Program-made: the position numbers and the translations under genes
The notes under the pieces: generated by a model
Databases searched by the model: none
The model's input: the letters and a program-made list of their open reading frames with translations, nothing else
Told to the model about the DNA's origin: nothing
Assembly: GCF_008274625.1 (NCBI RefSeq)
Contig: NZ_VTRU01000009.1
Location: 54,280 to 118,279 of the forward strand
Source of the DNA: Chryseobacterium panacisoli
Lineage (GTDB): Bacteria > Bacteroidota > Bacteroidia > Flavobacteriales > Weeksellaceae
Reading direction: 5' to 3'
Length of the DNA stretch: 64,000 bases
Part shown: in pieces, positions 33,736-41,689 of the stretch
How the letters are laid out: each line of letters starts with the position of its first letter
How positions within the stretch are numbered: position 1 is the first letter of the stretch

Positions 33736-34373
33736 TGAAGAAAATATTTTTCACATTTTTCTTGTGTATCGCTGCATTGGCCTATTCACAAGTGAAACCT
33801 ATTGATACCGTTCGGATGCAGACTCCTCCGACAGAGGAACCCCGTGTGGTAAAACCAGGGAAAACAGAAGCAAAGATCATTGAAGATCTTGAAAAAGCCA
33901 ATGGACCTACAGTAAAAACCATAAAGCTGAATCCCACCAGAGCAGGATTATATTCTGCCGTTTTACCGGGATTGGGACAGTTTTATAACAAAAAATACTG
34001 GAAGATTCCCATTGTTTGGGGAGCGGTAGGAGCCGGAGTAGGTATTGCTGTATGGAATGACAACCAGTACAAAAAATATCGTGAATACTACATCGCGAAA
34101 CTTAACGGAACACCCAATGAATTTGTAGACAGTCACCCGTTTTTAGATAAAAGAGCATTAGGAAATGCTCAGGACAGAGCTAAAAGGCAAAGAGATTACG
34201 CCATTGCAATTACAGGACTTATTTATATTCTGAATATTGTAGATGCTGTAGTAGATGCCCACCTTTACGAAAGCCGTCATGACCCGGATCTGGTTTTTAA
34301 GCCATCAGTGATTCAGGATCAGTACGGATACAGTGCTCCAAAAACAGGGTTCAGTTTAAGTTATAGATTTTAG
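33735..34373 (+). CDS. DUF5683 family membrane protein
   Basis: 212 residues. Signal-like start MKKIFFTFFLCIAALAYSQ, Pro-rich segment, then LNPTRAGLYSAVLPGLGQFYNKKYWKIPIVWGAVGAGVG (in pieces: about 75-110), the DUF5683 hallmark with a Gly-Leu-Gly-Gln-Phe-Tyr-Asn/Lys core and a hydrophobic segment; a second hydrophobic stretch follows near 155-175. The family is often found after parB in Bacteroidota, but the job is unknown. One-base overlap with parB; a 61-base gap to dapB. Confidence 0.85.
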   Translation: MKKIFFTFFLCIAALAYSQVKPIDTVRMQTPPTEEPRVVKPGKTEAKIIEDLEKANGPTVKTIKLNPTRAGLYSAVLPGLGQFYNKKYWKIPIVWGAVGAGVGIAVWNDNQYKKYREYYIAKLNGTPNEFVDSHPFLDKRALGNAQDRAKRQRDYAIAITGLIYILNIVDAVVDAHLYESRHDPDLVFKPSVIQDQYGYSAPKTGFSLSYRF

Positions 34374-34434
34374 AAGACAACATATCTGCAAAAGACTCCG
34401 GTTGAAAGCAGTATTTAAAAATAAAAAAGATTAT

Positions 34435-35136
34435 ATGAAAATAGCATTAGTTGGTTATGGTAAAATGGGTAAGATCATTGATGAGATCGCACAGAAAAGA
34501 GGTCATGAAGTAGTTGCCCGCCTTAAGGAAACCCCAACTGCTGAAAATCTTAATAATCCGGATGTTGTGATTGAATTTTCGCTGCCGGAAGTGGCATTTG
34601 AAAACATCAAAGCTTGTCTTGAAAACAAAATTCCGGTGATCTGTGGAACGACAGGCTGGCTGGATCAGAAAGAAGAAATAGAAAAACTGGCTGTAGAAAA
34701 CGGTACAGCATTCCTATATGGTTCCAACTTTAGCTTAGGAGTCAATTTGTTTTTTGCTTTAAACGAAAAACTTGCAGATCTGATGAAAAACGTAGATGAA
34801 TACTCGTGCCAGCTGGAAGAGATTCACCACATTCACAAAAAAGATGCTCCAAGCGGAACCGCTATTTCCATTGCAGAAGGAATTATCCAAAACAATCCGA
34901 AATTCGATGCCTGGAAACTGGAAGAAACAAAAGGCAAACAACTAGGAATTTTTGCAGTACGCGAAGATGAAGTTCCGGGAACACACAGCGTATATTACAG
35001 AAGCGAAGTAGATGAAATCGAGATCAAGCATACGGCTTTCAACAGAAACGGTTTTGCACTGGGAGCTGTGGTAGCTGCCGAATGGATCAAAGATAAAAAA
35101 GGAAACTTCGCAATGAAAGATGTTTTGGGACTTTAA
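34435..35136 (+). CDS. dapB: 4-hydroxy-tetrahydrodipicolinate reductase
   Basis: 233 residues from ATG 34435; an in-frame TTG at 34402 gives 11 extra residues before the Rossmann strand and is rejected. Reduces the dihydrodipicolinate precursor on the way to lysine and diaminopimelate. Motifs: NAD(P)-binding VGYGKMGK near residue 6, VICGTTGW, and the active-site block EEIHHIHKKDAPSGTA near 140, with catalytic His and Lys. Probably at the end of the parA-parB-DUF5683 run, with lepB beginning 127 bases later. Confidence 0.95.
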   Translation: MKIALVGYGKMGKIIDEIAQKRGHEVVARLKETPTAENLNNPDVVIEFSLPEVAFENIKACLENKIPVICGTTGWLDQKEEIEKLAVENGTAFLYGSNFSLGVNLFFALNEKLADLMKNVDEYSCQLEEIHHIHKKDAPSGTAISIAEGIIQNNPKFDAWKLEETKGKQLGIFAVREDEVPGTHSVYYRSEVDEIEIKHTAFNRNGFALGAVVAAEWIKDKKGNFAMKDVLGL

Positions 35137-35263
35137 TTTGTAACAAATTCTGTAAATTGCAGACAAATAAACAGAAAATGATGAATAGTGAATTGTAAAC
35201 AGCGGACTGCTTTTATCATTTATTAGTCATCATTTTTATTATAAGAATAGGCACAAAAAAATT

Positions 35264-36910
35264 ATGAATTATTTTTTAACTTATACAGTATATGTCCTCA
35301 TACTATCCGTATTGATGGGCGTCTCATCTTGGAAACTGTTCAAGAAAATGGGGTATAGCCCTTTATTTGCTTTTATCCCTTTCTACAACTATTTCATCAT
35401 TCTGAAAGAAACAAAACATCCGAAATGGTGGGCAATTCTGTCTTATCTTCCGATTGTAGGGCCAATCATGATGTCTGTTTTCCACCTTTACCTGGTGAAA
35501 AAGTTCGGGAAAACCCTTTTCAAAGATCAGATTCTTACCGTGATCCTGCCATTTATTTATATGGCGGTAATCAACTATTCTAAAGATGTAGAGTTAGAAG
35601 ATGAAAATGCAAATGACCTGTTCCTTACAGACGAAGAAAAGAATGATAAAAAGAAAGATACATTCGTAGGTTCTATTACCTTCGCGGTAGTTTTTGCAAC
35701 CATTATCCACGTTTTTGTAACACAGCCTTTCGGGATTCCTACAGGGTCTATGGAAAGAACGTTATTGGTAGGTGACTTCCTTTTTGTAAACAAATGGAGC
35801 TACGGGTACAGACTTCCGATGCGTCCGGTAGCAATACCTTTCCTTCAGGGGACGATTATGGATACAGGACAAAAGGGTAACCCGAAAGATGATCCAAAAT
35901 CATATGTAGATGGAATAAAGCTTCCTTACACAAGAATTTTACAATTCAATAAGCCGCAGAAAAATGATGTGGTAGTTTTCAACTATCCTCAGGATTCCGT
36001 GCATACTGCGATCGACAGAAAAGATCCTTACGTAAAACGTTGTGTTGCTACAGCAGGTGATACTTTTGAAATGAGAGCCGGAAGACTTTTCGTTAACGGA
36101 AAACCGGAAGTTGTTTTAGGAGATCAGGAAGTACAGCACAGATATATTGTAACAACGGATGCTCAATTAGATATCCCAACCTTATATAAAGCTTATGGAT
36201 TTTTACCGGTTCAGGAGTTTCAGCAGGATAACGGAGGATTTATTTATGGCTTTCAGGGGTTAACTGATAAGACGGCTAAAGAAATTAAAGAACTTCCTCA
36301 TGTTCTTGATATGAAAGAAGAGGTTTCAGCAAAAGGAGAAGCTGCAGTATACTACAGAGATGAAGCTAAAACCAAGGTTGATACGACACAATCTATCTTC
36401 CCAATCAACAAACCTTGGAATCAGGATTGGTACGGTCCGCTTAGAATTCCTAAAAAAGGAGATGTTGTAGCGATCAATCAGGAAACACTTCCAACCTATC
36501 AGTGGATCATTTCTGAATATGAGCATAACAGTTTAGAGAAAAAGAACGGGAAGATCTTTATCAACGGAAAAGAAGCTACTCAGTATACCATTCAGCAGGA
36601 TTATTATATGATGGTGGGAGACAACAGAGATGCTTCACTAGATGCAAGATTCTTTGGTTTTGTTCCGGAAGAAAATATCGTAGGAAAGCCAATGTTTACG
36701 TGGATGAGCCTTCAGGGTGCTTTTGCAGACAGCAGCTCTACTTATCAGGCACCTTTCAAAATCCGTTGGGAAAGAATGTTCAAAGCAACCAATACAGGAG
36801 AAGCCAATAAAACCTCTTACTGGTGGATTGCAGCGATGATCCTGATCCTGTTCTTCGGATGGGAGTATTTCGTGAAATTGTTCAGAAAGAAAAAAACTGA
36901 AGACGACTAA
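35264..36910 (+). CDS. lepB: Signal peptidase I (long Bacteroidota form)
   Basis: 548 residues against about 320 in E. coli. Removes signal peptides at the outer face of the inner membrane. N-terminal membrane segments (about 1-110) include the KxxYSPLFAFIPFYNYFII region (DUF5684-like). The S26 catalytic part has the nucleophile in GIPTGSMERTLL (Ser162) and the general base in VKRCVATAGDTFEM (Lys258). Box E MMVGDNRDASLDARFFG near 447 and a C-terminal membrane anchor follow. Two long insertions between boxes account for the length, as in other Bacteroidota. Confidence 0.93.
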   Translation: MNYFLTYTVYVLILSVLMGVSSWKLFKKMGYSPLFAFIPFYNYFIILKETKHPKWWAILSYLPIVGPIMMSVFHLYLVKKFGKTLFKDQILTVILPFIYMAVINYSKDVELEDENANDLFLTDEEKNDKKKDTFVGSITFAVVFATIIHVFVTQPFGIPTGSMERTLLVGDFLFVNKWSYGYRLPMRPVAIPFLQGTIMDTGQKGNPKDDPKSYVDGIKLPYTRILQFNKPQKNDVVVFNYPQDSVHTAIDRKDPYVKRCVATAGDTFEMRAGRLFVNGKPEVVLGDQEVQHRYIVTTDAQLDIPTLYKAYGFLPVQEFQQDNGGFIYGFQGLTDKTAKEIKELPHVLDMKEEVSAKGEAAVYYRDEAKTKVDTTQSIFPINKPWNQDWYGPLRIPKKGDVVAINQETLPTYQWIISEYEHNSLEKKNGKIFINGKEATQYTIQQDYYMMVGDNRDASLDARFFGFVPEENIVGKPMFTWMSLQGAFADSSSTYQAPFKIRWERMFKATNTGEANKTSYWWIAAMILILFFGWEYFVKLFRKKKTEDD

Positions 36911-36934
36911 TAGAAAAATTAAACTTAAAATAGA

Positions 36935-36964
36935 ATGAAGTATTTGAAAAAATACTTCATTTTT
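36935..36964 (+). terminator. lepB terminator overlapping the next gene's -7 box
   Basis: Perfect 11-base stem ATGAAGTATTT/AAATACTTCAT with a GAAA loop, then TTTT. Its right arm ends in CATTTTTG, a one-mismatch -7 box for the WbqC-like gene whose ATG is 5 bases further on. Confidence 0.75.
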
Positions 36965-36969
36965 GCATT

Positions 36970-37593
36970 ATGAATATGAAGAATGTATTATTGCCGGCAT
37001 TTTATTTGCCCCCAATTTCATGGTTTTCAGTATTATTAAATCCTGAGAATGAAATTACATTGGAACAGTTTGAGAGCTTTCCCAAGCAGACTTACAGAAA
37101 CAGAGCAAACATCTATGGAGCCAACGGAAAATTGTCTTTAATAATTCCTATCCATCATAACGGGAAAAGAGAATTTAAAGATGTAGAGATCTCTTATCGT
37201 GAAGACTGGAGAGCTCTTCATTGGAAATCAATTAAAACAGCATATCAGAGCTCTCCTTACTTTGAATATTATGAAGATAAGTTCAGAAAAATATTTGAAC
37301 TTCAGGAAAAGTATCTTCTTGATTTTAACCTTAAAGGGATAGAAGTTATCCAACAGATACTGAAAACAGAAAAGGCACACTCTTTGAATGAAGAATATAT
37401 CAAAAATCCTGAAAGTATTAATTTCAGAGAAAAGTTTTCGGCAAAGCTTCCTTCAGAGTTTCAAATGGAAGAGTATTACCAGACGTTTTCTGATAAATTC
37501 GGATTTTTGGAAGATTTGTCGGTTCTTGATCTTCTATGTAATAAAGGTCCGGAATCGCTTATGTATATAAAAAATATAAAACAATCATATTAG
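36970..37593 (+). CDS. WbqC family protein
   Basis: 207 residues. Signature opening VLLPAFYLPPISWFSVLLNP, FPKQTYRNRANIYGANGKLS, IPIHHNGK, and WRALHWKSIKTAYQSSPYFEYY, matching the WbqC-like family (often associated with polysaccharide or lipid modification; chemistry unproven). Soluble, no signal peptide. It abuts the lepB terminator and has its own weak -7 box, so it is probably read separately. Position 36976 is a possible alternative ATG. Confidence 0.85.
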   Translation: MNMKNVLLPAFYLPPISWFSVLLNPENEITLEQFESFPKQTYRNRANIYGANGKLSLIIPIHHNGKREFKDVEISYREDWRALHWKSIKTAYQSSPYFEYYEDKFRKIFELQEKYLLDFNLKGIEVIQQILKTEKAHSLNEEYIKNPESINFREKFSAKLPSEFQMEEYYQTFSDKFGFLEDLSVLDLLCNKGPESLMYIKNIKQSY

Positions 37594-37679
37594 CATACCA
37601 TCGTTATTAAGGATATTTTCAGCATACAGCAGATAAAGTCGGCGATTGGTATATCTCTTTAAAAAATAAATTTCAATAT

Positions 37680-39362
37680 ATGAAAAAGGTATTATTAGCT
37701 GCAGTTTTTTTAGCAGGTTTTAGTTTTTCTTTTGCACAGGAATCTAAAGCTAAAAGTATTGATCCAAATGAAGATAAAGATCTGATGACATGGTATCATA
37801 AGGATTTTACAACTTCAAAAGTATATGGAGTAAATACGGCAAATGCTTATAAATATTTAGAATCTAAAGGACTGAAGCCTAAAACTGTTGTGGTAGGAGT
37901 TTTGGATAGTGGAGTACAGGTAGACCACCCCGGATTGGTAAAGAACCTTTGGTCAAATCCTAACGAAATTCCCGGAAATGGCAAAGATGATGATGGAAAC
38001 GGATATATTGACGATGTACACGGCTGGAACTTCATAGGAGGTAAAAACGGTGATGTTGATATTGACAACATGGAAGTGACAAGAGTTGTTGCCAAATACA
38101 AACCTGTTTTTGAAGGAAATGATTCTACTAAGAATAAAGCAAATCAGGCTCAGATGAAAGAAGAGTTTGATATGTATATGAAAGCCAAGGATATGTTCAA
38201 TAAAAAAAGTATCGAGGCTCAGCAAAATTTCAAAACCTATTCTATGCTGAACGAGCTGATTCCTAATATGGTTAAATTATTAGGAGGTAAGCCTGTAACA
38301 GCTGAAACACTTTCAGCAATTAAAGCCCCTACAGATCAGAAAGATGCAATCGCATTGGAATTTCTGGGTCAGATTTCTCAAAGTCCCGAATTCAAAGGAA
38401 AGTCTTCCGCTGAATTTGAAAAAAAGATGAAGGAAGAGATGAAGGAGGCAATAGACCATTTTGCTCCGGCAGCAAAACAATATGATCTTTCCTATGATCC
38501 AAGAAAAGAAATTGTAGGGGATAACTATGATGACTATTCTGAAAAAAGCTATGGTAACAATCATTACGAAGGACCGGATGCAGAACATGGAACTCACGTA
38601 GCAGGAATCATTGCAGGACTTCCGCAAGGAAAAGAAATTCAGTATGGGGTAGCTTCAAAGGTTGCTAAGATCATGTCTGTAAGAACAGTTCCAAACGGTG
38701 ATGAAAGAGATAAAGATGTTGCCAACGCCATCAGATATGCAGTAGATAACGGAGCAAAAGTTTTAAATATGAGCTTCGGAAAACCTGTTTCACCGGGTAA
38801 AAATGTAGTTTGGGATGCTTTTAAATATGCTGAAGATAAAGGCGTTCTTTTAGTAAAGGCCGCAGGTAACGAAAATGAAGATGTAGCAGAACACTTGGCA
38901 TTTCCTACCAACTTTAAGAATGTTACGGATGAAAAACCATTTGTGAGCAACGTTCTTGTAGTAGGAGCAAGTACCAATAAAAACAATGCTTTGAGAGCCG
39001 ATTTTTCTAACTACAATAAAAAAATGGTGAATGTTTTCGCTCCTGGAGAAGAAATCTATTCTACCGTTCCTAAAAACGAATACAAATACCTTCAGGGAAC
39101 TTCTATGGCTTCTCCTGTGGTAGCTGGTGGAGCTGCTGTTTTATTAGCATATATGCCGGATCTGAAACCTTATCAGATCATTGAAGCACTTGTGAAAAGC
39201 AGCAACCCAAGTACAGCAAACGGATTCACAGATCAATCGCAGGCAGGAGGTGTTATCGACCTGAAAAGGGCCGCAGAATATGCCTACACCAATTTCTATA
39301 AAGGAAAGCCATCAAGCACTGCTAAGCCTTCGAAATCCGTAAAAAAGGCTGTTAAAAAATAA
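37680..39362 (+). CDS. Secreted subtilisin-like S8 peptidase with a large insertion
   Basis: 560 residues. Signal peptide MKKVLLAAVFLAGFSFSFAQ, then the subtilisin fold with catalytic Asp76 (VLDSGVQVDHPG), His303 (EHGTHVAGIIAGL), oxyanion Asn in KAAGNENED, and Ser475 (GTSMASPVVAGG). Asp and His lie about 227 residues apart rather than the usual 30-60, because a Lys/Glu-rich helical insertion (about 120-285) sits between them. The C-terminus is a short Lys/Ser tail rather than a T9SS domain, so export is probably to the periplasm. Monocistronic, with a strong terminator. Confidence 0.92.
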   Translation: MKKVLLAAVFLAGFSFSFAQESKAKSIDPNEDKDLMTWYHKDFTTSKVYGVNTANAYKYLESKGLKPKTVVVGVLDSGVQVDHPGLVKNLWSNPNEIPGNGKDDDGNGYIDDVHGWNFIGGKNGDVDIDNMEVTRVVAKYKPVFEGNDSTKNKANQAQMKEEFDMYMKAKDMFNKKSIEAQQNFKTYSMLNELIPNMVKLLGGKPVTAETLSAIKAPTDQKDAIALEFLGQISQSPEFKGKSSAEFEKKMKEEMKEAIDHFAPAAKQYDLSYDPRKEIVGDNYDDYSEKSYGNNHYEGPDAEHGTHVAGIIAGLPQGKEIQYGVASKVAKIMSVRTVPNGDERDKDVANAIRYAVDNGAKVLNMSFGKPVSPGKNVVWDAFKYAEDKGVLLVKAAGNENEDVAEHLAFPTNFKNVTDEKPFVSNVLVVGASTNKNNALRADFSNYNKKMVNVFAPGEEIYSTVPKNEYKYLQGTSMASPVVAGGAAVLLAYMPDLKPYQIIEALVKSSNPSTANGFTDQSQAGGVIDLKRAAEYAYTNFYKGKPSSTAKPSKSVKKAVKK

Positions 39363-39392
39363 TTTATCTCCCTGTGTTTAAGGAGAAACCAT

Positions 39393-39424
39393 AAAAAGTC
39401 CGAATTTTTTTCGGACTTTTTATT
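39393..39424 (+). terminator. Intrinsic terminator after the S8 peptidase
   Basis: Twelve-base stem AAAAAGTCCGAA/TTCGGACTTTTT with a T5 loop, exiting into T-rich sequence. Confidence 0.85.
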
Positions 39425-39487
39425 TTTTATTTTAAATTTTGGCACGGTTTTTTGTAACTTTATAGTAACAAAATAATAAACAACAAA

Positions 39488-39979
39488 ATGAAAAAGTTAC
39501 TACTTGCAGGGATGTTGGGAACATCACTTTTTGCAGTTTCGTGTTCCTCTGTTAACAAAGCAGCTACATCTCAAAATCAAAGAGCCGACTTCCTGAAAAT
39601 GAAAGGAGACTGGCAGATTGTGAGCATAGATTATGATAAAGGTTATAAAATTAAACCTTTTGACGAAGGTGCAGATGCACAGTGTTTCGTAGGAAGCCAC
39701 TGGAGACTGATTCCTAATAACTGGACAGGAGCGTATACTTTAAATGGCGGTGGGGATTGCCCGGCAATTACACAACCAATAAAATTTGAAGTAAAAGACG
39801 GTAATACGTTTATGTTTAAAAAAATTGCTTCAGGTACTAAAGCAAAACAAAATACTGCAGGTTATACAATGACGTTAATCAACCAGACTACAGATCAGTT
39901 TTCACTTGAGCAAGATGTTCCTTTTGAAGGAGGTAATGTAAAAGTAGTTTACAACTTCCAGAGAGCGGGAATGAAATAA
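39488..39979 (+). CDS. Lipocalin-like lipoprotein
   Basis: 163 residues. Lipoprotein signal MKKLLLAGMLGTSLFAVSC (Cys19 lipidated). The mature part is short and beta-rich with the lipocalin opening GDWQIVSID and later strands (WTGAYTLNGGGDC, FEVKDGNTFMFKKI, YTMTLINQTTDQFSLEQ). The two cysteines after the lipobox (CFVGSHW, GGDCP) may pair. These proteins bind small hydrophobic ligands or act as envelope scaffolds; no ligand can be named. It precedes an OmpA-like lipoprotein by 25 bases, so the two are probably one operon. Confidence 0.8.
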   Translation: MKKLLLAGMLGTSLFAVSCSSVNKAATSQNQRADFLKMKGDWQIVSIDYDKGYKIKPFDEGADAQCFVGSHWRLIPNNWTGAYTLNGGGDCPAITQPIKFEVKDGNTFMFKKIASGTKAKQNTAGYTMTLINQTTDQFSLEQDVPFEGGNVKVVYNFQRAGMK

Positions 39980-40004
39980 TTTATCAACATAAAAGATCAA
40001 AAAA

Positions 40005-40694
40005 ATGAATTTTAATAAAACATACGTAGGAGCCCTTTTCTTGTCATCAGCATTATTATTGACAAGCTGTGAGGCGGTTCAGAATTCAAATCACCAACAA
40101 AGAGGTACAGCGGTTGGTGTTGCTTCAGGAGCAGTACTTGGAGGTATCCTTGGGAACAATGTAGGAAAAGGAGGAAATGGAGCTATTGGTGCTGTATTAG
40201 GTGGTATTATCGGTGGTGTAGCTGGTAATGTTATCGGTAACAAAATGGATAAGCAGGCTAAAGATATTAAAGAAACTTTACCGGGAGCTCAGGTAGAAAG
40301 AGTAGGAGATGGTATTAAAGTAACAATGAACGAAAGCATCGTTAACTTTGCATTCGACTCTTCAAACCTTACTTCTGTTGCACAAACTAACCTTGATAAG
40401 TTAGCTGAGGTATTAGCGAATAACCCTGATACTAATATCAATATCTACGGACATACAGACAGTGTAGGTAAAGATGCTTACAACATGGCACTTTCTCAAA
40501 GAAGAGCTGATGCTGTAAAATCTTATTTAGCAGGAAAAGGAGTTGCATCAAGCAGAATGTTCACAAAAGGTGAAGGTAAAAATATGCCGGTTGCAAGCAA
40601 CGATACTGATGAAGGAAGAGCTAAAAACAGAAGAGTTGAGTTTGCGATTACTGCAAATGAAAAAATGATTAATGATGCCAAGCAAGGGCAGTAA
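40005..40694 (+). CDS. OmpA family lipoprotein with glycine-zipper segment
   Basis: 229 residues. Lipobox LLLTSCEAV, then a Gly-zipper region (about 37-80: GTAVGVASGAVLGGILGN, GAIGAVLGGIIGGVAGNVIG) likely to pack in the membrane, and a C-terminal OmpA peptidoglycan-binding domain (NFAFDSSNLTS, YGHTDSVGKDAYNMALSQRR, AKNRRVEFAI) with the TDxxG and NxxLSxxRA hallmarks. It anchors the outer membrane to the wall. It follows the lipocalin by 25 bases and has its own terminator. Confidence 0.92.
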   Translation: MNFNKTYVGALFLSSALLLTSCEAVQNSNHQQRGTAVGVASGAVLGGILGNNVGKGGNGAIGAVLGGIIGGVAGNVIGNKMDKQAKDIKETLPGAQVERVGDGIKVTMNESIVNFAFDSSNLTSVAQTNLDKLAEVLANNPDTNINIYGHTDSVGKDAYNMALSQRRADAVKSYLAGKGVASSRMFTKGEGKNMPVASNDTDEGRAKNRRVEFAITANEKMINDAKQGQ

Positions 40695-40720
40695 TTAATT
40701 TTACATATAAATATTTTCGT

Positions 40721-40746
40721 AAAAGACCGCCCCGGCGGTTTTTTTT
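40721..40746 (+). terminator. Intrinsic terminator after the OmpA lipoprotein
   Basis: ACCGC/GCGGT stem with CCCG loop, flanked by AAAA on the left and T8 on the right. Confidence 0.8.
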
Positions 40747-40776
40747 GTATTTTTATGCTAGAAATTTTGAATTGAT

Positions 40777-40784
40777 TACTTTTG
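40777..40784 (+). promoter_or_regulatory. -7 promoter box of the prenyl-phospho-pentose operon
   Basis: TACTTTTG, perfect TAnnTTTG, 18 bases before the ATG at 40802. No clean -33. Confidence 0.6.
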
Positions 40785-40801
40785 CACTTGAAACAACATA
40801 A

Positions 40802-41689
40802 ATGAAGAAATATTTAAAGCTGCTCCGTGTAGAGCAATGGGTGAAAAACCTTTTTGTATTTGTCCCGCTATTCTTTTCAGGTAACATTACCAACGTAGAT
40901 CTGCTTGTCAAAAGCATTTTTGCATTTGTTATATTTTCGCTTGCTGCAAGTGTAGTATATATTCTGAATGATTATAATGATATTGAAGCAGACAGAAAGC
41001 ATCCTGAAAAAAGGAGAAGACCTCTGGCTAGTGGTGCTATTTCAAAAGCGAAAGCTATAGGAATTCTTATCGGTCTGGTCATCACGGATATTGTTCTTGT
41101 ATTTTTTACACAACTCTACTTCCACGAGCTGCTCTGGAAGTTTGCCATCATCATAGGTTTCTATGTAGTAATGAATCTTGCTTATACATTTAGATTGAAA
41201 CATGTTCCGATCATCGATATTTTTATTATTGCTATAGGATTTGTACTCCGTGTATTGGCTGGAGGTTATATTACCGGAATCAGTATTTCACAATGGGCTA
41301 TTCTCTTAACGTTTGTATTGGCCCTTGTACTGGCAATTGGAAAAAGAAGGGGGGAATTGATCAACGCTCAGGTTTCAGGAAAAACAAGAAAAGCATTGGA
41401 CGGATATAACGTTCAGTTTGCAGATATTGCACTGTCGATTTCGATTACACTGGCTATTGTGTGTTACCTGATGTTTACCCTGTCACCGGAAGTTCAGGAA
41501 AGATTTCATGAAAGGGTTTTTTACACGGTAATCTTCGTAGTTTTTGCCTTATTAAGATATCTTCAGCAGACTTTGGTTTACAACAGAACGGAATCTCCTA
41601 CAAAAATTGTGTACCGGGACCGCTATATACAGGTTACCCTATTACTTTGGGTTGCTGCATTTTTAATTCAAATTTATTTTAAGAAATGA
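40802..41689 (+). CDS. UbiA-type prenyltransferase, decaprenyl-phosphate phosphoribosyltransferase-like
   Basis: 295 residues with about nine membrane segments. It starts MKKYLKLLRVEQWVKNLFVF and carries the UbiA motif NDYNDIEADRKHPEKRRRPL near residue 57, resembling mycobacterial Rv3806c, which joins phosphoribose to decaprenyl phosphate at the membrane. A second Asp-rich loop is less obvious. The next three genes resemble the following steps of decaprenyl-phospho-arabinose synthesis, which strengthens the assignment over a generic quinone prenyltransferase. It overlaps the oxidase gene by four bases. Confidence 0.85.
   Translation: MKKYLKLLRVEQWVKNLFVFVPLFFSGNITNVDLLVKSIFAFVIFSLAASVVYILNDYNDIEADRKHPEKRRRPLASGAISKAKAIGILIGLVITDIVLVFFTQLYFHELLWKFAIIIGFYVVMNLAYTFRLKHVPIIDIFIIAIGFVLRVLAGGYITGISISQWAILLTFVLALVLAIGKRRGELINAQVSGKTRKALDGYNVQFADIALSISITLAIVCYLMFTLSPEVQERFHERVFYTVIFVVFALLRYLQQTLVYNRTESPTKIVYRDRYIQVTLLLWVAAFLIQIYFKK

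Noticed and set aside
40841..41689. Reading the UbiA-type gene as a quinone-pathway prenyltransferase
   Set aside because: The NDYNDIEADRKHP-type motif and the overlapping DprE1/DprE2-like genes fit phosphoribosyl transfer to a lipid carrier better.
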